Assembly: GCA_964573885.1 (NCBI GenBank)
Contig: CAZNLL010000129.1
Coordinates: forward strand, 1 to 10,597
Source of the DNA: CAZNLL01 sp964573885
GTDB taxonomy: Bacteria; Desulfobacterota; DSM-4660; Desulfatiglandales; Desulfatiglandaceae
Length of the DNA: 10,597 nucleotides
Direction: 5' to 3'
The notes below the pieces were generated by a model that made no database searches, had not been told where the DNA came from, and saw nothing but the letters and a program-made list of their open reading frames with translations. The translations under genes were made by a program, and so were the position numbers. Positions within the stretch are counted from its first letter, which is position 1; the number at the start of each line of letters is the position of its first letter. Positions 6,712-10,597 of this stretch are shown piece after piece.

Positions 6712-7914
6712 ATGACAGTCAAAAGAGTGATGGCGGTATTGCTGGTTTTCGGGCTTACCTGCTTTTTCACCTCCCCCGCCGGGGCCGCGCGGGGCGTGAC
6801 GGATGACACCATCAAGCTGGGTCTGATCCTCGTGAAGACCGGACCCGTCGCCGCCCTGGGACTCCCGGACGGGCACGGCATGGTGGATTACATGAAATAC
6901 CTCAATGAGCAGGGCGGGGTTCACGGGAGAAAAATCGACGTCATATGGGAAGATGATGAATTTCAGCCCCCTAAATCCGTGGCCGCCCTTCAAAAACTCA
7001 TTCACCGTGACAAGGTTCTCACGGTCATCACCACGGGAGGGTCACAGCAAACCATCGCCAACATGAAAACCATTGAAGAATACAAACTCTCCAATGTCCC
7101 GAACGCCTTGATGAGGGAATTCTTTGACCCATACCATCCCTACATCTTTGCCATGGGCGCCCTTTACGAGACCCAATTCCAGTGCATGGTGGACTACATC
7201 TTCAATGACCTGAAAGAAAAAAACCCCCGCATCGGCGTGGTCTACACCAAGAAGGAATATGGGAAAATCGGCTTAAACGCCATCCGGGAAAGGGCGAAGG
7301 CCTATGGTGTGGACCTGGTGAATGAACTGGTCTTGCCCACCGGTGCGGTTGATGCCAGTTCGCAGGTCCTTACATTGCAGCAGAACAAGGTGGACTACGT
7401 CATTACCTGTGACGTCCTGCCTCCTATCATCAGCTTCTTGAAGACCACGGAAAAATACAATTACAAGCCAAAGGCCGTATTCGGCTTTAACTGGGCCACA
7501 GACGACATGATCGTGAAGGCCTGCGGCAAGGCGGCGGAGAATTACATCGGAGCCAATTTTGTGGGCGGCTGGTCCGACAATACACCTGGTGTCAAACTGG
7601 CCCGGGAAATCGCCAAGAAGTACGGAAGGGATGAAAAAAGCATCGGTCTCACCTCCCTGTATCTTCACGGTATAGGCGCCTCCCTGCTCTTTGGTGAGGC
7701 CTTCAAACGTGCGGGAAGGGACCTCAATCCCGATTCCCTCAAAGCCGCCTTTGAAACCTTCAAAAACTTTGACTCAGGGGGTATCTTTCCACCCCTCACT
7801 TACACAGACAAAAGCCATGCGCCCCCGGAAATGGTCAAACTCTTCAAGGCGGACGTCCCCAACAAGAGGCTGAAGGCCATTACGGATTGGCGCAAACCCA
7901 AGAAGATCAAATAA
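6712..7914 (+). CDS. Liv-type periplasmic substrate-binding protein (LivK-like)
   Basis: Extracytoplasmic solute receptor that hands its ligand to LivHM. The 400 residues include a typical signal peptide: basic MTVKR, hydrophobic core about 6-20, and cleavage expected after SPAGA (about 25). No lipobox precedes the single Cys, so a soluble periplasmic protein is likely. The mature start (ARGVTDDTIKLGLILVKTGPVAALG) is characteristic of the Peripla_BP_6 group of leucine/isoleucine/valine-binding proteins. Further family-like blocks are MKYLNEQGGVHGRKIDVIWEDD and RIGVVYTKKEYGK. It closes the operon. Members of this group bind many ligands, including aromatic and other organic acids, and the adjacent ligase makes a carboxylic acid more likely than an amino acid. 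The specific symbol livK is withheld because ligand identity is unknown. Confidence 0.93.
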   Translation: MTVKRVMAVLLVFGLTCFFTSPAGAARGVTDDTIKLGLILVKTGPVAALGLPDGHGMVDYMKYLNEQGGVHGRKIDVIWEDDEFQPPKSVAALQKLIHRDKVLTVITTGGSQQTIANMKTIEEYKLSNVPNALMREFFDPYHPYIFAMGALYETQFQCMVDYIFNDLKEKNPRIGVVYTKKEYGKIGLNAIRERAKAYGVDLVNELVLPTGAVDASSQVLTLQQNKVDYVITCDVLPPIISFLKTTEKYNYKPKAVFGFNWATDDMIVKACGKAAENYIGANFVGGWSDNTPGVKLAREIAKKYGRDEKSIGLTSLYLHGIGASLLFGEAFKRAGRDLNPDSLKAAFETFKNFDSGGIFPPLTYTDKSHAPPEMVKLFKADVPNKRLKAITDWRKPKKIK

Positions 7915-7927
7915 TTCCTTTTCCTTT

Positions 7928-7955
7928 CCGCATCCCCTTGTCAAGGGGGATGCGG
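7928..7955 (+). terminator. Strong GC-rich hairpin after livK, terminator-like without U-tract
   Basis: CCGCATCCCC (7928-7937) and GGGGATGCGG (7946-7955) form a perfect 10-bp stem with an 8-base loop, 13 bases after the livK stop. The following bases (AGACGGG) contain no U-run. It may be a U-less terminator or a 3' stabilising structure that marks the end of the liv operon transcript. Confidence 0.6.
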
Positions 7956-7992
7956 AGACGGGTCCCACGAGGGATAAATCGACGTAATAGGG

Positions 7993-8238
7993 ATGAAAAA
8001 TCCCATGTATTTTGAGGTCATTGAAAAAATTGAGAACATAGAAACCATTGCCATCGGTGGAAAGATCCATGATATAATGCGGCTTCAAAGGCAGTTTGGT
8101 CCCGCTCGTTGGAGAAAACTTAAAGGATTTGCTATGGTTAAGCTCCCAACAGGGAAAACGCGCAAAGCTGAAGTCCATTGGTATGAAGCACACGGTATTG
8201 GTAAAAAGAAGATGAAAATCAAAAGGTTTTTGGATTAA
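7993..8238 (+). CDS. Small basic hypothetical protein, first gene of a two-gene cassette
   Basis: I do not recognise a named family. The 81 residues carry 19 Lys/Arg against 8 Asp/Glu. A central block RWRKLKGFAMVKLPTGKTRKAEVHWYEAHGIGKKK is rich in basic and aromatic residues and looks like a compact beta-rich fold. The start is uncertain: ATG 7993 directly abuts AGGG, while the in-frame ATG at 8005 (77 residues) has the same AGGG 12 bases upstream. GGGAT/ATCCC (7990-7994/8000-8004) form a hairpin over this site. The base composition is poorer in GC than the flanking genes, suggesting transfer. The next gene begins 3 bases after the stop. Nucleic-acid binding or a toxin-antitoxin-like role is possible but unproven. 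Confidence 0.7.
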   Translation: MKNPMYFEVIEKIENIETIAIGGKIHDIMRLQRQFGPARWRKLKGFAMVKLPTGKTRKAEVHWYEAHGIGKKKMKIKRFLD

Positions 8239-8241
8239 ATC

Positions 8242-8472
8242 ATGTTAGGAGCAAGAAAAGAGCATCAGTTCGCCCTTTGTATTGAGAATAAGGATTGCGA
8301 AGACTTGGAAAAACGCAAGGTTTATCAGGTACTACCTGATAACGATGCGGAAAAGGAAGGTTATTTCCGCGTAATTGATGAATGTGGCGAAGATTATCTT
8401 TATCCTCAATCCTATTTTGTCCTCATTCCTCTGCCCCGGGAGGCGGAAAAGGCGTTACAAATAGAAAAGTAG
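8242..8472 (+). CDS. Small acidic hypothetical protein, second gene of the cassette
   Basis: I do not recognise a named family. The 76 residues carry 17 Asp/Glu against 11 Lys/Arg, so the protein is acidic, opposite in charge to its upstream partner. Segments RKVYQVLPD (25-33), FRVIDECGEDYLYP (42-55) and FVLIPLP (58-65) alternate hydrophobic residues like a small beta-barrel. Two or three Cys are present without a metal-binding spacing. The ATG follows the previous stop by 3 bases, with only a weak ribosome binding site, so translation is probably coupled. Composition is as low in GC as its partner. A 71-base gap with a GC-rich hairpin (8513-8528) leads to the hydrolase gene. Function unknown. 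Confidence 0.7.
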   Translation: MLGARKEHQFALCIENKDCEDLEKRKVYQVLPDNDAEKEGYFRVIDECGEDYLYPQSYFVLIPLPREAEKALQIEK

Positions 8473-8512
8473 CGTATATATCTCTGCTCATCTCGCCTCT
8501 GGAGTCGAACAA

Positions 8513-8528
8513 GGGCCGAAACCGGCCC
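8513..8528 (+). other. GC-rich hairpin upstream of the hydrolase gene
   Basis: GGGCCG (8513-8518) and CGGCCC (8523-8528) pair perfectly around AAAC, ending 15 bases before the hydrolase ATG. No U-run follows. It might end the small-gene transcript or limit ribosome access to the next gene. Confidence 0.35.
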
Positions 8529-8543
8529 AAGAGCACCCTTAAA

Positions 8544-9839
8544 ATGACCACGCCTGTCCAAAAAACAAGGGGTGACAATACCTGCGAAATCCATGTCCAG
8601 CCGGAAGTATCCCTGGCGGACCGCCCTTTGACCTCCCTGAGGATAACCAATCTGGAGCCCCATCAACAGATCACCCTACGGGCCGGGACACGGGATGAGG
8701 CGGGTGTCTCCTGGATGTCCTGGGGGGCCTTTCAAAGCAACCAATCAGGCACGGTTGATCTCTCAAGACAGTCCCCTCTGGCAGGCACCCTGAGCAAGGC
8801 GGATCCTTCCGCAATCCTATGGTCCATGCGGCCTCAAGGCGACATGACACGCCCCGTTCCCATGTTTGAAAAAAACGGCGTTATGCCTCTGTCCATCGAC
8901 GTCTCTGTTGAAAAAGACGGCAAGACTCTCGGCCGAAGAACCCTTAAGCGGGTATTCCATCCCGAGGAACCCCGTGTCACCCGCGAACACATCGACCGGG
9001 AAGGGATCACAGGCACCCTGTTCCACCCTGAAGGCAGAGGCCCCCATCCCGCGGTCATTATTCTGAGTGGTTCGGGCGGGGGTATCAGCGAACCCCGGGC
9101 GGCCCTTATGGCCGCCCACGGATACGCGGCCTTTGCCTTGGCCTACTTCGGCGTGGGTTCACTGCCCAAGGAATTACACGAAATACCGGTGGAATTCATT
9201 GAAACCGGCCTCTCGTGGCTGGCAGAACACGGTTTTGTCGACGGTGATCGTATCGGCATATGCGGGTACTCCAAGGGAGGAGAATTGGCGCTTCTTCTGG
9301 GATCCCTTTACCCACAGATCAAGGCCGTGGCGGCCTTTTCGGGCAGCGCCTTTGTCTGGCAAGGGATTCGCTTCGGCCGCCCCAGCAGTTCCTGGACCCA
9401 AGGCGGGCAAAAACTTCCCTGCCTGCCCATGAAAATGCCCTTGTCCACCCTCTTCAGGCTGCTCTTCGGGAAAACCGTGGCCTTCCGGGAAAGCTATGAA
9501 AGGGGGTTAAAGGCCTCGAGGAATGTTGAACCCGCTCTCATCCCTGTAGAACGTATCAAGGGGCCCATATTTTTGGCCGCCGGCACAGATGACCAGGTCT
9601 GGCCCGCCGCCAATTTTGCAGACACCATTGTGGACCGATTAAAACAACATAGGCACCCGTATCCGTGTCAATACCTCAAAGAAAAAGGGGCGGGACACCT
9701 GGTTTGCATGCCCTACTTACCCGGTGCGCAATTCAGCAGGAACCTGATTTTTACTTCCTCGGACCCCGGGCTGAACGCCCTTGCCGCGATCAAGGCCTGG
9801 GATGCCATGGTCGGCTTTTTTGAAGAATTCTTGAAATAA
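8544..9839 (+). CDS. BAAT-family acyl-CoA thioesterase/acyltransferase (alpha/beta-hydrolase)
   Basis: The 431 residues show the two-domain layout of acyl-CoA thioesterase/bile acid-CoA:amino acid N-acyltransferase proteins. An N-terminal beta-sandwich (about 15-140) contains the typical PLTSLRITNL and SAILWSMRPQGD segments. The C-terminal hydrolase has an oxyanion region SGSGGG (175-180), nucleophile elbow GYSKGG with Ser243, an acid in GTDDQVWP (Asp349 or Asp350) and His385 in GAGHLVCMP. Mammalian BAAT uses Cys as nucleophile; Ser favours thioester hydrolysis. No signal peptide is seen, so the enzyme is cytosolic. The frame is open back to 8382, but that overlaps the previous gene; ATG 8544 begins just before the conserved domain, with only a weak AAGAG upstream. 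It could hydrolyse CoA esters related to the ligase product, an inference from proximity. Confidence 0.85.
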   Translation: MTTPVQKTRGDNTCEIHVQPEVSLADRPLTSLRITNLEPHQQITLRAGTRDEAGVSWMSWGAFQSNQSGTVDLSRQSPLAGTLSKADPSAILWSMRPQGDMTRPVPMFEKNGVMPLSIDVSVEKDGKTLGRRTLKRVFHPEEPRVTREHIDREGITGTLFHPEGRGPHPAVIILSGSGGGISEPRAALMAAHGYAAFALAYFGVGSLPKELHEIPVEFIETGLSWLAEHGFVDGDRIGICGYSKGGELALLLGSLYPQIKAVAAFSGSAFVWQGIRFGRPSSSWTQGGQKLPCLPMKMPLSTLFRLLFGKTVAFRESYERGLKASRNVEPALIPVERIKGPIFLAAGTDDQVWPAANFADTIVDRLKQHRHPYPCQYLKEKGAGHLVCMPYLPGAQFSRNLIFTSSDPGLNALAAIKAWDAMVGFFEEFLK

Positions 9840-9922
9840 GAGCCCCAGCGTGGCATCATCTTGGCCGAGGAGGAGATCCTTTAGGGGTAAAAACCGGCTT
9901 TGGCTGCAAAGAGGATGCTGTT

Positions 9923-10597
9923 ATGAAGAATCGGTCTCATATTGTTCTCTCCATGGTCCTCCTGGTCCTGGTATGTTGCGGGCCCTTGTATGGGGGGCAA
10001 CAAGAGGATTGTTTCTCATTGAGTCTCCATCACACCGGTGAGGGGATGCGATATTGGTATGAGGCTGAAGACGGTTTCATGGCCTTGACCGGGATCCCCT
10101 ATGACCAGCTTGGCTGTAAACACTGCCATGCCAAGAGTTGCAATGCCTGTCACCTGAAGGACGCCAAAAAGGGCCTGTGCTACTCGCTGGAAATGGCAAA
10201 GAGGGTTGAGACCTGTTATCAATGCCACGCCCGTGAAAGCGCTGCAGCCCAGATAGATAAGGCCCGGGACAGCCTGGACGTTCACCTGGAGGCCGGCATG
10301 ACCTGCGCCGATTGTCATACCCCAAGAGAGATGCATGGAGACGGAAATTTTTACAAGACCATGAGAGACCCCAAGGCCAAGGATGCCGCCTGCGTCAATT
10401 GCCATACCCCTGATTCAGAGGAATATCCTGTCATACCGGAGACCAAATCTCACATCGTCCATAAAAACAAATTGGATTGCAATGCCTGTCATGTTCAAAA
10501 CACCATGACCTGCTACAACTGTCATTTCGGACCATTCCTGAAAACCGGGAGCAAGCCGGAGAGTTTTTACGGAAAAATCAAGGACTTCTTGCTTCTG
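9923..10597 (+). CDS. Multiheme c-type cytochrome, 3' end beyond the window
   Basis: The reading frame starts at ATG 9923 with GAGGA 7 bases upstream and stays open to the window edge (225 codons, partial). An N-terminal hydrophobic stretch (about 7-24, ending GPLYG) is a Sec signal peptide without a lipobox, so the protein is exported and heme is attached in the periplasm. Seven CxxCH sites lie at residues 65-69, 73-77, 98-102, 128-132, 157-161, 186-190 and 197-201. Extra His residues (for example 36-37, 121, 138, 177, 180) could be distal heme ligands. Before the first heme is a conserved-looking block HHTGEGMRYWYEAEDGF (36-52). The likely role is periplasmic electron transfer, common in sulfate- and metal-reducing bacteria. 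The full heme count and partners are beyond the window. Confidence 0.92.
   Translation, partial: MKNRSHIVLSMVLLVLVCCGPLYGGQQEDCFSLSLHHTGEGMRYWYEAEDGFMALTGIPYDQLGCKHCHAKSCNACHLKDAKKGLCYSLEMAKRVETCYQCHARESAAAQIDKARDSLDVHLEAGMTCADCHTPREMHGDGNFYKTMRDPKAKDAACVNCHTPDSEEYPVIPETKSHIVHKNKLDCNACHVQNTMTCYNCHFGPFLKTGSKPESFYGKIKDFLLL

Noticed and set aside
9850..10041. Short + strand open frame starting at GTG 9850 and overlapping the cytochrome start
   Set aside because: It overlaps the cytochrome signal-peptide region in another frame and has no protein features; the cytochrome frame is unambiguous.
1..10597. CRISPR arrays, tRNA, rRNA, insertion sequences, phage genes
   Set aside because: I looked for regularly spaced repeats, tRNA-like clover folds, terminal inverted repeats and transposase or phage motifs by eye and found none.

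Overview
The window reads as a chromosomal segment of a gram-negative, probably anaerobic bacterium. The best guess is a member of the Desulfobacterota (former Deltaproteobacteria). This rests on three things: a Liv-type ABC transporter operon carrying an acyl-CoA ligase, a periplasmic multiheme c-type cytochrome with closely spaced CxxCH motifs, and moderately high GC. No rRNA or other taxonomic marker is present, so the assignment is an inference. All genes I can support lie on the + strand.

Region 1 (1-931) is a control region and a TetR-family regulator. The 5' 195 bases hold no gene I can support. Between 186 and 317 there are two sigma-70-like promoters in tandem. Each carries a copy of the same 14-bp operator-like palindrome: one is perfect and lies in the spacer of the first promoter, the other is degenerate and lies at the predicted start site of the second. 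This suggests autorepression.

Region 2 (973-7914) is a full branched-chain amino acid type (HAAT/Liv) ABC importer in the order livF, livG, acyl-CoA ligase, livH, livM, livK. A 600-residue AMP-dependent acyl-CoA synthetase sits between the ATPases and the permeases. The likely logic is that a carboxylic acid is bound by the LivK-like protein, passed through LivHM using LivFG, and activated to its CoA thioester on entry, with the TetR protein sensing the acid or its CoA ester. The substrate need not be an amino acid; a fatty, branched or aromatic acid fits the ligase better. A 271-base gap with several hairpins separates livM from livK, and a strong GC-rich hairpin follows livK.

Region 3 (7993-8472) is a pair of very small genes (81 and 76 codons, 3 bases apart) with visibly lower GC (about 42% over 8041-8460, counted by hand) than the flanks. 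The first product is strongly basic and the second acidic. I cannot assign a function. This is the least explained part of the window.

Region 4 (8544-9839) encodes an alpha/beta-hydrolase with the two-domain layout of acyl-CoA thioesterase/bile acid-CoA:amino acid N-acyltransferase (BAAT) proteins and a Ser-Asp-His triad. It could act on CoA esters such as those made by the ligase.

Region 5 (9923-10597, cut by the window end) is the start of an exported cytochrome c with seven CxxCH heme sites in the visible 225 residues.

Most of the window is recognisable. I see no CRISPR array, tRNA, rRNA, insertion sequence or phage gene. The points worth follow-up are the duplicated operator/promoter arrangement, the small-gene pair, the transporter-ligase unit with its unusual LivF tail, and the multiheme cytochrome.
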